NCBI RefSeq assembly: GCF_020866845.1 | Contig: NZ_CP086594.1 | Location: 2,638,501 to 2,702,500, forward strand | Direction of reading: 5' to 3' | Length of the DNA stretch: 64,000 nt | Source of the DNA: Sphingomonas radiodurans | GTDB taxonomy: Bacteria; Pseudomonadota; Alphaproteobacteria; Sphingomonadales; Sphingomonadaceae | In this document: one piece after another, positions 54,839 to 62,532 of the stretch | Position numbering within the stretch: position 1 is the stretch's first letter | How the letters are laid out: every line of letters begins with the position of its first letter | Translations under genes and position numbers: made by a program | The notes under the pieces: model-generated | What the model was told of the DNA's origin: nothing | The model's input: only the letters and a program-made list of their open reading frames with translations | The model's database searches: none

Positions 54839-55339
54839 GTGATCGCGCTCGCTCTGGCGCTCGCCGCCGCTGGCCATCAGGATACCGCCGCGCTCGACCG
54901 CGCCGTTGCCGCTTTTACGGGGCGCGCGATCGGCGACGAAGGGGGTGCGCGCGCTGTCGTCGACCCGCGGTTGCGGCTCGCGACTTGTCCCATGGTGGCG
55001 ATGTCGTGGCGGACCGAGGCGCATGACGCCGTTGTCGTAGCCTGTTCTGGCCCCGACTGGCGCCTGTTCGTGCCCGTGCGCATGCCCGCGCAGGCCACCG
55101 TCTTCGCGCGCACGCCGGCAGCGGCGCCGGCCGTGGGTGCGGAAAAGATCATCAAGCGCGGCGATCCATTGCTGATCGAGGCGGGCTCGGACGGCTTTTC
55201 GATCACGCGCGAGGGCATCGCGATGGCAGATGCCGCGCAGGGCCAGCGGCTGATGGTGCGCGTCGAGGGGGCGAAGATGCCGGTCCAGGCGGTCGCAATG
55301 GCGCCCGGGCGCGCCACGCTGCCCGGCTGGGCGGAATGA
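54839..55339 (+). CDS. flgA: Flagellar basal-body P-ring formation chaperone FlgA
   Basis: A GTG directly after the preceding stop, with TGGAG eight bases upstream, gives 166 residues. A signal peptide (IALALALAAAGHQ) precedes the SAF-type domain: RLATCPMVAMSWR, WRLFVPVRMPAQATVFAR, IIKRGDPLLIEAGSDGFSI and GQRLMVRVEGAKMPVQAVAM. FlgA escorts FlgI in the periplasm. The gene lies apart from flgBCD... in the divergent cluster with flgM and flgN, a common arrangement. Confidence 0.9.
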   Translation: MIALALALAAAGHQDTAALDRAVAAFTGRAIGDEGGARAVVDPRLRLATCPMVAMSWRTEAHDAVVVACSGPDWRLFVPVRMPAQATVFARTPAAAPAVGAEKIIKRGDPLLIEAGSDGFSITREGIAMADAAQGQRLMVRVEGAKMPVQAVAMAPGRATLPGWAE

Positions 55340-55375
55340 CCTCCGGCAAAATTTTAAGCCGAATGAAAAAAGTCC

Positions 55376-55402
55376 TAAAGTCTGTCGCCTATCGGCCGTT
55401 TG
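55376..55402 (+). promoter_or_regulatory. FliA (sigma28) promoter of flgM-flgN
   Basis: TAAAGTCT (55376-55383), an 11-base spacer and GCCGTTTG (55395-55402) fit the sigma28 pattern TAAAGTTT-N11-GCCGATAA. The start would lie near 55409, before the flgM ATG at 55436. The same -10 hexamer pattern recurs at both flagellin promoters. Confidence 0.8.
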
Positions 55403-55435
55403 ATGCTTCGGGATCGAGGCGTAGCAGGTGCGGAC

Positions 55436-55720
55436 ATGGTAGACTCGATTGGGGTGAAACCCCTGATAAACGATCGAAAGATCACGGAAATACAGCGCGT
55501 TGCGGCGCCCGCCGCGGCAGTGAGCGTAGCCAAGCAGCCCGAGACGACGCAGGCGCCCACGGTCGCCGCACAGCTTTCGGTGGCCGCGCCGGTCGATGTG
55601 GATCGCGTGAAGAAGATCCAGCAGGCGGTTGCCGAGGGCAACTATCCGCTGTCACCCACAACAATCGCCGACGCGCTGATTGCGGCGCGCTACGAATGGA
55701 TGTCGCATGAACAGGCGTGA
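55436..55720 (+). CDS. flgM: Anti-sigma28 factor FlgM
   Basis: The ATG at 55436 with GCAGGTG upstream gives 94 residues; the open frame to 55400 has the FliA -10 inside and is not used. DRVKKIQQAVAEGNYPLSPTTIADALI is the FliA-binding FlgM signature. FlgM holds FliA until exported through the finished hook. It has its own FliA promoter, closing the usual feedback, and its end overlaps flgN by 14 bases. Confidence 0.9.
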   Translation: MVDSIGVKPLINDRKITEIQRVAAPAAAVSVAKQPETTQAPTVAAQLSVAAPVDVDRVKKIQQAVAEGNYPLSPTTIADALIAARYEWMSHEQA

Positions 55721-56018
55721 GGCACTGATCCGGGTGATCGATACGCTGCACGGCGAGATTGCCGCGCTCAAGTCCAACGACGTTGCCGGCCTCGAGCGCG
55801 CGACCGCGGCGAAGCTGACCGCGATCGAAATGCTGCGCGATCTGGGCGACGGCCCCGCCGGGCCGGAATTGCGCGAACTGGCGAACGAGGCGGATCGCTT
55901 GAACGAAACGTGCCGCATCTACGTCAACCTGATGGCGGCAAATGTCCGCCGCCGCCTGCAATTGCTGACCGGCGAGGGAGGCAACGCCTATCGGCGTGGT
56001 CCGGTGGCTTATGCGTAA
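55707..56018 (+). CDS. flgN: FlgN-like flagellar export chaperone
   Basis: The ATG at 55707 lies within the end of flgM and gives 103 residues, a small helical protein. LIRVIDTLHGEIAALKSNDVAGLERATAAKL forms a long helix and NETCRIYVNLMAANVRRRLQLLTG a second one, typical of FlgN, the chaperone of FlgK and FlgL. Sequence conservation in this family is low, so the name relies on size, helical pattern and position next to flgM. Confidence 0.72.
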   Translation: MNRREALIRVIDTLHGEIAALKSNDVAGLERATAAKLTAIEMLRDLGDGPAGPELRELANEADRLNETCRIYVNLMAANVRRRLQLLTGEGGNAYRRGPVAYA

Positions 56019-56023
56019 TTAGT

Positions 56024-56163
56024 CCTCCCCACGCTGCGCGTGGGGAGGGGGACCGCCGCGCGTAGCGCGGTGGTGGAGGGGAGAGCCGCGAGAGAGTCGT
56101 TTGTGGCTTTTCCCCTCCACCATGCTGCGCATGGTCCCCCTCCCCAAGCAAAGCTTGGGGAGG
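56024..56163. repeat. CTCCCC-type repeat, inverted pair
   Basis: A first copy (CCTCCCCACGC ... GCGTGGGGAGG, then a second smaller hairpin and GTGGAGGGG, to about 56080) faces an inverted copy (CCCCTCCACCATGCTGCGCATG ... CTTGGGGAGG, shown in 20-base parts, 56113-56163). It fills the gap between flgN and the sigma54 promoter of the next unit. Confidence 0.7.
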
Positions 56164-56173
56164 ATCAGATAAC

Positions 56174-56189
56174 TGGCACACTCCTTGCT
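56174..56189 (+). promoter_or_regulatory. Sigma54 promoter of the transglycosylase-flhA-fliA unit
   Basis: TGGCACACTCCTTGCT is identical to the flgB promoter except for the spacer base C to T. The predicted start near 56200 gives a 26-base leader before the ATG at 56226. Confidence 0.88.
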
Positions 56190-56225
56190 GATTAGCCTCC
56201 CGAACAGGGAAGTGCTTCAGCAACG

Positions 56226-57086
56226 ATGACCGTTAACGCCCTCAATGCCGCCGCCGGGCGCGTGCAGTCCGCGATCCAGCAGGCCGCCGCCAAGACCGGG
56301 ATCGATTTCGACTATCTGCTCGGCCAGGCGAAGGTCGAAAGCGGGTTCAACGCGTCGGCGCGCGCGCGCACCTCGTCGGCGAGCGGGTTATATCAGTTCA
56401 TCGAGCAATCGTGGCTCGCGGTGGTGAAGGATCACGGCGCCGAGCACGGCATGGGCTGGGCCGCGAACGGCATCCAGCGCAATTCTTCCGGGCGCCTGAC
56501 GGTGACCGACCCCAATATGCGCCGCGCGATCCTCGATCTGCGCAACAATCCCGAGGCGGCCTCGCTCATGGCTGCCGAGCATGCCTCCGACAACAAGAAT
56601 GCGATCGAGGCGAGCCTGGGCCGCGAGGCGACCGGCACTGACCTTTATATGGCGCATTTCCTGGGGCTTGGCGGGGCAAAGCAGTTCCTCAAGGCAATGC
56701 AGGCTGCGCCCGATCGTACCGCCGCCAGCATGTTTCCGGCCGCGGCGCGCGCCAACCGCAACGTCTTTTTCGAGCGCGACGGCTCGGCGCGGTCACTCTC
56801 CGAGGTTTATCAGCGGTTCGGCGCGAAGCTCGGGGACGGTGCCGGCAGCACCGGCAACACCGGCAATCCCTTGCCGCGCCTGCAATTCGCCGCGCAGATG
56901 CTCGACATGGAGGGCGCGACGGTGATCACCGGCGCCAATCAGTCCGCGTCTGACGCGATGAGCTGGGCCACCGCCGCCATGAACCGCAATCCCGCCAATG
57001 GCGGGCTCAGCCAGGCCAGCCTGCTTCGCCCGTCGCCCGACAATGCGCGGCTCGCCTATATGATGCTCGCGCGGATGGGCGGCTGA
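56226..57086 (+). CDS. Flagellar lytic transglycosylase (SltF-like)
   Basis: A 286-residue protein. The catalytic Glu is in LLGQAKVESGFNASA (SLT motif ESGF), followed by SASGLYQFIEQSW and YMAHFLGLGGAKQFLKAM, both typical of type-1 lytic transglycosylases. There is no clear signal peptide; in flagellar types export may use SecA or the flagellar system. It opens the unit with flhA four bases downstream. It probably cuts peptidoglycan for rod passage, replacing the muramidase domain missing from the short FlgJ. Confidence 0.85.
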   Translation: MTVNALNAAAGRVQSAIQQAAAKTGIDFDYLLGQAKVESGFNASARARTSSASGLYQFIEQSWLAVVKDHGAEHGMGWAANGIQRNSSGRLTVTDPNMRRAILDLRNNPEAASLMAAEHASDNKNAIEASLGREATGTDLYMAHFLGLGGAKQFLKAMQAAPDRTAASMFPAAARANRNVFFERDGSARSLSEVYQRFGAKLGDGAGSTGNTGNPLPRLQFAAQMLDMEGATVITGANQSASDAMSWATAAMNRNPANGGLSQASLLRPSPDNARLAYMMLARMGG

Positions 57087-57090
57087 TCGC

Positions 57091-59184
57091 ATGACGTTCC
57101 TCGCCAATTCGCGACAGGCCGCGCTGCCCGCCGCCATCCTGCTGCTCGTCGTCGTCATGGTCGTGCCGATCCCGGCCTTCCTGCTCGACATCTTCTTCGT
57201 CGCCAACATCGCGATCAGCCTCGCGGTGCTGATGGTGGCGCTCAACGCGCAGAAGCCGCTCGATTTCTCGTCCTTTCCCACCGTCCTGCTGTTCGCAACG
57301 CTGTTCCGGCTTGGTCTCAATGTCGCCTCGACGCGCGTCGTGCTGGTCCACGGGCATGAGGGCGAGGCCGCGGCCGGCCATGTGATCGAGGCGTTCGGCA
57401 GCTTCCTGATCGGCGGCGACTATATCGTCGGCATCTTCGTCTTCGCGATCCTGATGATCATCAACCTGATCGTCGTCACGAAGGGCGCCGGCCGCGTCTC
57501 CGAAGTCTCCGCGCGCTTCACGCTCGATGCACTGCCCGGCAAGCAGATGGCGATCGACGCCGATCTCAACGCCGGCCTGATCACCCCCGAAGATGCCAAG
57601 AAGCGGCGCATCGAAGTATCGACCGAGGCCGATTTCTACGGCTCGATGGATGGTTCGTCGAAGTTCGTGAAGGGCGATGCGATCGCCGCGATCCTGATCC
57701 TCGCCGCGAACATCATCGGCGGGCTGATCCTGGGGCCGGTGAGCCACGGCATGACGATCGCCGATGCTGCCAAGGGTTATACGCTGCTGGCGATCGGCGA
57801 TGCGCTGGTCGCGCAGCTGCCGTCGCTGATGCTGTCGATCGCGGCGGCCTCGATCGTGACCCGCGTCAGCTCCGAACAGGATCTCGCGGGGCAGATCGGC
57901 AGCCAGTTTGGATCCCCCCGCACCTGGGCGCCGGTCGCCGGCATGCTCGGGCTGCTCGGCGTGATGCCGGGCATGCCGCACCTTATCCTGCTGCCCGCCG
58001 CGGGCATCGCCGGCTTTGCCGCCTGGAAGCTGCGCCAGATCGCGCAACGTCCCGCCCCGATCGAGACGATCACCGCCGAGCCGATCGACCAGTCGCGCAT
58101 CGGTTGGGATGAAGTGACCGACGGCATGATGGTCAACCTCGACATCGGCTATGGCCTCGTGCCGCTGGTCGACGAACGCAAGGGCGCGCCGCTGATGGGC
58201 CGGATCACTGGCGTGCGGCGGCAGCTGTCGAAGGAGCTCGGCTTCGTCGTGCCGCAAGTGAAGGTGCGCGACGACATCAACCTTGCGCCTTACACCTATC
58301 GCCTGCTGGTCGGCGGCGTGGTGGTCGGCGAGGATCAGGTGTCGCCCGACGAGATGCTCGCGCTCGATACGGGCACTGGCTTCGGTGACCTGAAGGGCAA
58401 GAAAGCAAAGGATCCGACGTTCGGGCTAGATGCGACGTGGATTGCGCCGGGCGATGCCGATGCGGCAACCGGCGCCGGCTATCTCGTGGTCGACTCCGGC
58501 ACCGTCATCGCGACGCATCTCAACCACGCGCTCGGCGCGAACTCTGCCGACATGCTAGGCGCGGACGAAGTGCAGGCGCTGCTCGACGGCCTCAAGGAGC
58601 GCAACCCGCAGCTCGTCGCCTCGCTCGTGCCGCAGCCGCTGTCGCTGACGACGCTGACGAGCGTGCTCAAGGCGCTGCTGAACGAAGGCATTACGCTGAA
58701 GGAATTCCGTCGCATCGCAGCCGCGATCGCGGTGATCGCGCAGCGCACGCAGGATGCCGAGGAGATCGTCGAACTGATCCGTCCGGAACTCGGCCCGTTG
58801 ATCATCCAGAAACTGTGCGGCGTGCGCGAGCCGCTGCGCGTGATGACGCTGGAAGGCGGGCTCGAAGGCCTGCTCGGCCAGGCGATGCGCGCCGATCCGT
58901 CGCGTCGGCATGTGATCGAGCCCGATCTCGGCCGCCGCATCGTCGATGCGCTGCAGCGCGCCGCGGAGCCGATGATCGCCGAGGCCAAGCCATTTGCGCT
59001 CGTCGTGCAGCCCGCGATCCGCGTCGCGATCCGCAAGCTCGTCAAGACCTGTCTGCCGGATACCCCCGTCATGAGCTTCTTCGAAGTCCCCGAGGACAAG
59101 GCGGTCGAAGTCGTCGCCGTCATTGGCGCGAACGACACGCACCCGGCAATCGGTGCCGGCCAGCCGCACATGGTGGCGGCATGA
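57091..59184 (+). CDS. flhA: Flagellar export apparatus protein FlhA
   Basis: A 697-residue FlhA. The N-terminal half has eight TM helices (ILLLVVVMVVPIPAFLLDIFF, the conserved FHIPEP-type region ARFTLDALPGKQMAIDADL) and the C-terminal half is the cytoplasmic substrate-docking ring (GYGLVPLVDERKGAPLMGRI, QVKVRDDINLAPYTYRL). FlhA is the large export gate component using the proton motive force. Its end overlaps the start of fliA by four bases, so both are made together. Confidence 0.97.
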   Translation: MTFLANSRQAALPAAILLLVVVMVVPIPAFLLDIFFVANIAISLAVLMVALNAQKPLDFSSFPTVLLFATLFRLGLNVASTRVVLVHGHEGEAAAGHVIEAFGSFLIGGDYIVGIFVFAILMIINLIVVTKGAGRVSEVSARFTLDALPGKQMAIDADLNAGLITPEDAKKRRIEVSTEADFYGSMDGSSKFVKGDAIAAILILAANIIGGLILGPVSHGMTIADAAKGYTLLAIGDALVAQLPSLMLSIAAASIVTRVSSEQDLAGQIGSQFGSPRTWAPVAGMLGLLGVMPGMPHLILLPAAGIAGFAAWKLRQIAQRPAPIETITAEPIDQSRIGWDEVTDGMMVNLDIGYGLVPLVDERKGAPLMGRITGVRRQLSKELGFVVPQVKVRDDINLAPYTYRLLVGGVVVGEDQVSPDEMLALDTGTGFGDLKGKKAKDPTFGLDATWIAPGDADAATGAGYLVVDSGTVIATHLNHALGANSADMLGADEVQALLDGLKERNPQLVASLVPQPLSLTTLTSVLKALLNEGITLKEFRRIAAAIAVIAQRTQDAEEIVELIRPELGPLIIQKLCGVREPLRVMTLEGGLEGLLGQAMRADPSRRHVIEPDLGRRIVDALQRAAEPMIAEAKPFALVVQPAIRVAIRKLVKTCLPDTPVMSFFEVPEDKAVEVVAVIGANDTHPAIGAGQPHMVAA

Positions 59185-59930
59185 GCGCCGAGCCGAATCG
59201 CGCCGCGTTCGAGCAACCGACGCCGCTTACTTATTCCCCGCGCACGCGCGCACGCGAGGAAGGGGCGCTGGTGCGCGAGCATCTGCCACTCGTCCGGCGG
59301 CTCGCCTGGCATATTCACGGAAGCGTCTCGACCGCGGTCGAAGTGGAGGATCTGGTGCAAACAGGATTGGTGGCGCTGGTCGAAGCGGCCGGATCATTCG
59401 AGGATCGCGGGCAAGTCACGTTCAAGCAATATCTCGCGACCCGGCTGCGCGGTGCGATGATCGACGAGTTGCGTCGCCACGCCGCGATGACGCGCGGCGC
59501 GATCAAGCGCCGGCGCGAGTATCATCGCGCGATCCAGGCGCTAACCGGCGAACTGGGACGCACGCCCAAGGAGGCCGAGACGGCGGACCGGCTCGGCGTC
59601 TCCGTCGAGAAGCTGCGCGCCGACTATGCCACCGCCGAAGCGGCGAAGTTCGATTCGATCGACGAAGTCTATGCCGACGATCAGCCCTGGTTCGCCAGCG
59701 ACACGCCGAGCGCCTTCGATCAGCTCGCGGAGGGGCAGCAACGCGACCGGCTGATCGCTGCGATTACCGCCTTGCCCGAGCGCGAGCAGATGGTGATCCA
59801 GCTCTACCACGTCGAGGAACTGAACCTCGACGAGATCGGTCAGGTGCTCGGGGTCGGGGCCGCACGTGTATGCCAGATCAAGGCCGCGGCACATGCCAAG
59901 TTAAAGAAGGCGATGCTTCGCAACCTTTGA
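59181..59930 (+). CDS. fliA: Flagellar sigma factor FliA (sigma28)
   Basis: The ATG at 59181 overlaps the flhA stop and gives 249 residues; the longer open frame from 58437 is a shadow of flhA. Region 2 (LVREHLPLVRRLAWHI, DLVQTGLVALVEAAGSFED, RRHAAMTRGAIKRRR), region 3 (GRTPKEAETADRLGVSVEKL) and region 4 (ALPEREQMVIQLYHVEELNLDEIGQVLGVGAARVCQI) are all present. It transcribes flgM and the flagellin genes, which have matching promoters in this window. Placed under the sigma54 promoter, it forms the late step of a sigma54-to-sigma28 cascade. Confidence 0.95.
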   Translation: MSAEPNRAAFEQPTPLTYSPRTRAREEGALVREHLPLVRRLAWHIHGSVSTAVEVEDLVQTGLVALVEAAGSFEDRGQVTFKQYLATRLRGAMIDELRRHAAMTRGAIKRRREYHRAIQALTGELGRTPKEAETADRLGVSVEKLRADYATAEAAKFDSIDEVYADDQPWFASDTPSAFDQLAEGQQRDRLIAAITALPEREQMVIQLYHVEELNLDEIGQVLGVGAARVCQIKAAAHAKLKKAMLRNL

Positions 59931-59984
59931 TCCGTGCTGGCGAATAGTTGATCGAGGCCTTCTGACGAACGGCTAAGTCATAGC

Positions 59985-60020
59985 GATTCAAGGCTGAATC
60001 TTGCCGTTGACGCAGATCAA
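59985..60020 (+). promoter_or_regulatory. FNR/FixK-type box and palindrome before the YqcI/YcgG gene
   Basis: TTGACGCAGATCAA (60007-60020) matches the FNR/FixK consensus TTGAT-N4-ATCAA in nine of ten positions, centred 55 bases before the ATG. GATTCAAGGCTGAATC (59985-60000), a perfect six-base palindrome, lies directly upstream. Confidence 0.6.
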
Positions 60021-60068
60021 GCTGAATCCAGGGGAACGACGGCTCCAGCCTACGCGTACATCGCGTCC

Positions 60069-60776
60069 ATGCCACAACCAGCTACACCCATGTTTCCCTG
60101 GCGCCACAACGACCAGGATCACTTCGAGACGCTCCTGCAGGAGCATGTTTCCGATCGCCTGTTTCCATGTGTCGGCGCAAAGGCAGCGCTGGCGCGTGGG
60201 ACGCTTAGTGTCCTTGCCTGCAACCGGCTCGACAGTGGATGGGACGATCTGCGCATCCACGATGGGCTGATGCGCTTCGCCGAGGCGTATCGTGAGGAGC
60301 CTGGGCTATTCCGCAGTTTTGCGGTGGTTTTCGACGGGCCGACCGACCTTGACGAGCCGACGTTTGAACGTGCCTTATGGTCGCGCGTGCAATCGCTGTC
60401 GGACAAGGATGTGTGGCGCGGGCAGTCGTACGATGCGCGCGTCAGCCCCGATCCGGACGATCCGCATTTCTCGTTGAGCTTCGGCGGGGAAGCGTTCTTC
60501 GTCGTCGGCATTCATCCCAACGCCAGCCGCCCGGCGCGACGCTTCGCCAAGCCAACGCTGGTTTTCAACCTGCACGACCAGTTCGAGATCCTCCGTGCCG
60601 CCGGGCAATATGAGGGGATGCGCGAGAAGATCCTAGTGCGAGACGAGGCACTGGCCGGATCGCGCAACCCGATGCTGGCGCGTCACGGCGCGTCGAGCGA
60701 GGCGCGGCAATATAGTGGCCGTGTTGTCGAGGAAGGGTGGAGCTGTCCGTTCCATTATCGTGGCGCCAATGACTGA
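60069..60776 (+). CDS. YqcI/YcgG family protein (GntA-like haem-dependent N-hydroxylase family)
   Basis: A 235-residue protein of PF08892 (YqcI/YcgG). The signature segments are FPCVGAKAALARGTLSVL near the start, FAVVFDGP, FSLSFGGEAFFVVGIHPNASRPARRF in the middle, and SGRVVEEGWSCPFHY at the end. Family members now include haem enzymes that N-hydroxylate guanidino compounds such as arginine derivatives (GntA of guanitoxin synthesis, DcsA-like enzymes). Its stop overlaps the start of the DUF1989 gene by eight bases, so they form a translational pair. The substrate in this organism is unknown. Confidence 0.85.
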   Translation: MPQPATPMFPWRHNDQDHFETLLQEHVSDRLFPCVGAKAALARGTLSVLACNRLDSGWDDLRIHDGLMRFAEAYREEPGLFRSFAVVFDGPTDLDEPTFERALWSRVQSLSDKDVWRGQSYDARVSPDPDDPHFSLSFGGEAFFVVGIHPNASRPARRFAKPTLVFNLHDQFEILRAAGQYEGMREKILVRDEALAGSRNPMLARHGASSEARQYSGRVVEEGWSCPFHYRGAND

Positions 60777-61356
60777 AGCGGTTCGGATCGCCGAGCGCAG
60801 CGGAACGGCCTTCCGGCTCGACGCTGGTGCAACGCTCGAAGTGATCGACCCGATGGGGTGTCAGGTTTCGGACCTGCTCGCGTTCAATGCCGATGATGTG
60901 GATGAGGCGATCTCCGCCGGGCGGACGTTCGATTATGCCGAGACGATCTACCTCACGACCGGTCATTCGCTGTATTCGAACCGCTCGCGCGCGATGCTGG
61001 CGATTGTCGCCGATGACGTCGGGCGGCACGATTTCCTGCTGACGCCGTGCAGCCTCGATACCTTCCGCCATTTCTATCCCAACAAGCCGCTGCATCGCGG
61101 CTGTTTCGGCAATCTCGCCGCCGCGCTGGCGCCATATGGCGTCACCGAGGACATGATCCCAAGTGCGTTCAACTGCTTCATGAATGTGCCGGTCGATGGC
61201 GAGACGGGGAAGCTGCGCGTGCTGCCGCCGCTCAGCAAGGCGGGCGATCGGATCACCTTCCGCGCCGAGATGGACCTGGTGATCGGGCTGACGGCGTGCG
61301 CCGCTTATGACTCGAACGGCGGCAGCTTCAAGCCGATCGATTATCTGATCCGTTGA
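60769..61356 (+). CDS. DUF1989 urea-carboxylase-associated protein (carboxyguanidine deiminase-like)
   Basis: The ATG at 60769 lies inside the end of the preceding gene and gives 195 residues. GATLEVIDPMGCQVSDLLAFN, TLYSNRSRAML-like LYSNRSRAMLAIVADD, FLLTPCSLDTFRHFYPNKPLH, CFGNLAAAL, and AFNCFMNVPVD are hallmarks of DUF1989. Several conserved cysteines and the GC...H pattern suggest a metal-bound active site. Two DUF1989 proteins form the carboxyguanidine deiminase of guanidine breakdown, but here there is a single copy paired with a YqcI/YcgG gene and no urea carboxylase in view. Confidence 0.83.
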   Translation: MTEAVRIAERSGTAFRLDAGATLEVIDPMGCQVSDLLAFNADDVDEAISAGRTFDYAETIYLTTGHSLYSNRSRAMLAIVADDVGRHDFLLTPCSLDTFRHFYPNKPLHRGCFGNLAAALAPYGVTEDMIPSAFNCFMNVPVDGETGKLRVLPPLSKAGDRITFRAEMDLVIGLTACAAYDSNGGSFKPIDYLIR

Positions 61357-61364
61357 ACGACAAA

Positions 61365-61390
61365 CCCCGGCTGCCTTGCGGCAACCGGGG
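61365..61390. terminator. Bidirectional terminator between DUF1989 gene and first flagellin
   Basis: CCCCGGCTGCC and GGCAACCGGGG (one mismatch, loop TTGC) form a hairpin with AAA on one side and CCTTGTT on the other. It ends both the plus-strand pair and the minus-strand flagellin transcript. Confidence 0.7.
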
Positions 61391-61451
61391 CCTTGTTCGA
61401 CACCTGCACCCATTCGGGGGCAGTGCCGGCGCCGAAGCGGATACGTTCCGC

Positions 61452-62303
61452 TTAGCCGAGCAGCTTGAGCACGCCCTGCTGCGACTGGTTCGCCTGGCTC
61501 AGCATCGCGGTCGATGCCTGGCTCAGGATCTGTGCCTTGGCGAGGTTGGTCGTCTCGGTCGAGAAGTCGGCATCTTCGATCCGGCTGCGCGCGTCGCTGA
61601 GGTTCGTCGCGTTGCTGGTCAGGTTGTTCACCGCGCTCTCGAGGCGGTTCTGCGCTGCGCCGAGGCCGGCGCGCGTGGTGGCGACGCTCGCGATCGCCGT
61701 GTCGAACTTGGCGAGATCGACCGTGGCGAGGCGTGGATCGGTGCCGGTCGCGGTGAAGTCGACGATCTGGCTCAGCTCGCCCACGGCGGGCGGGCCGGCG
61801 GCATAGGCTGCGTCGAGCTTGGGCAGGGCCAGCGTCACGGTGTCGCTGGCGTTTGCGCCGGCCTGGATCGTGATGTTGTTGTTGGCGGTCGCGAACAGGT
61901 TCTTGCCGTTGAACGCGGTGTTCTTGACGACCGACTGGATCTGCTGCGCCAGCGCTTCCTGCTCGGCGGTGATGTTCGACGCGTCGGTCGTCGAATAGGT
62001 GCCGTTGGTCTTCTGGACCTGCAGCTCGCGCATGCGCTGGAGCATGTTGCTGACTTCGTCGAGCGCGCCCTCTGCGGTCTGCGCCATCGAGATGCCGTCG
62101 TTGGCGTTGCGGATCCCCTGGTTCATGCCGCGGATCTGCGAGGTCATCGAGCTGGCAATGGCGAGGCCGGCGGCGTCGTCCTTGGCGGAGTTGATGCGCT
62201 TGCCGGTCGACAGGCGCTCCATCGACGTGGCGAGCATGTCCTGCGCCTTGGCCGATGCGTTGCTCGCGCGCAGCGATGAGATGTTGCTTCCGATTACGGT
62301 CAT
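61452..62303 (-). CDS. Flagellin 1
   Basis: The ATG at 62303 has GGAG upstream and gives 283 residues beginning MTVIGSNISSLRASNASAK. The conserved D0/D1 ends (SMERLSTGKRINSAKDDAAGLAIASSMTSQIRGMNQG; C-terminal [36 protein letters not shown]) flank a short variable core. It polymerises into the filament. The FliA promoter at 62368-62394 would give a 58-base leader. It is one of three tandem, closely related flagellin genes. Confidence 0.93.
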   Translation of the reverse strand: MTVIGSNISSLRASNASAKAQDMLATSMERLSTGKRINSAKDDAAGLAIASSMTSQIRGMNQGIRNANDGISMAQTAEGALDEVSNMLQRMRELQVQKTNGTYSTTDASNITAEQEALAQQIQSVVKNTAFNGKNLFATANNNITIQAGANASDTVTLALPKLDAAYAAGPPAVGELSQIVDFTATGTDPRLATVDLAKFDTAIASVATTRAGLGAAQNRLESAVNNLTSNATNLSDARSRIEDADFSTETTNLAKAQILSQASTAMLSQANQSQQGVLKLLG

Positions 62304-62367
62304 GTTCGAAACTCCGAATGCGCGGGCGTTCCGCCCCCCAAAGCGGTGGCCGCGCCACCTGTTCATC

Positions 62368-62394
62368 GAAACGACCGTTCCCGCGGAAACTTAA
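62368..62394 (-). promoter_or_regulatory. FliA promoter of flagellin 1
   Basis: On the minus strand TTAAGTTT, an 11-base spacer and GTCGTTTC fit the sigma28 pattern. The -10 element shares the CGTTT core with the flgM and flagellin 2 promoters. Confidence 0.75.
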
Positions 62395-62440
62395 GGCTTT
62401 TGTCACCAGCGCTGGTCGCGCGGCGTTCGCGACAAGCAAA

Positions 62441-62472
62441 AGCCCCGGCGGTCGGATGCGACCACCGGGGCT
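62441..62472 (-). terminator. Terminator of flagellin 2
   Basis: AGCCCCGGTGGTCG and CGACCGCCGGGGCT (minus strand, one mismatch, loop of four bases) are followed by TTTTGC, a standard intrinsic terminator. Confidence 0.8.
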
Positions 62473-62532
62473 CGTGTTCACGTGCTGGCTCCGACCCCCG
62501 ATGCGGGGGCGGGGCCGGAGCCGCGTCGGCGC

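Noticed and set aside
57007..58257. A long minus-strand open frame within flhA
   Set aside because: Opposite a fully conserved flhA; the translation is Arg/Asp/His-rich without motif.
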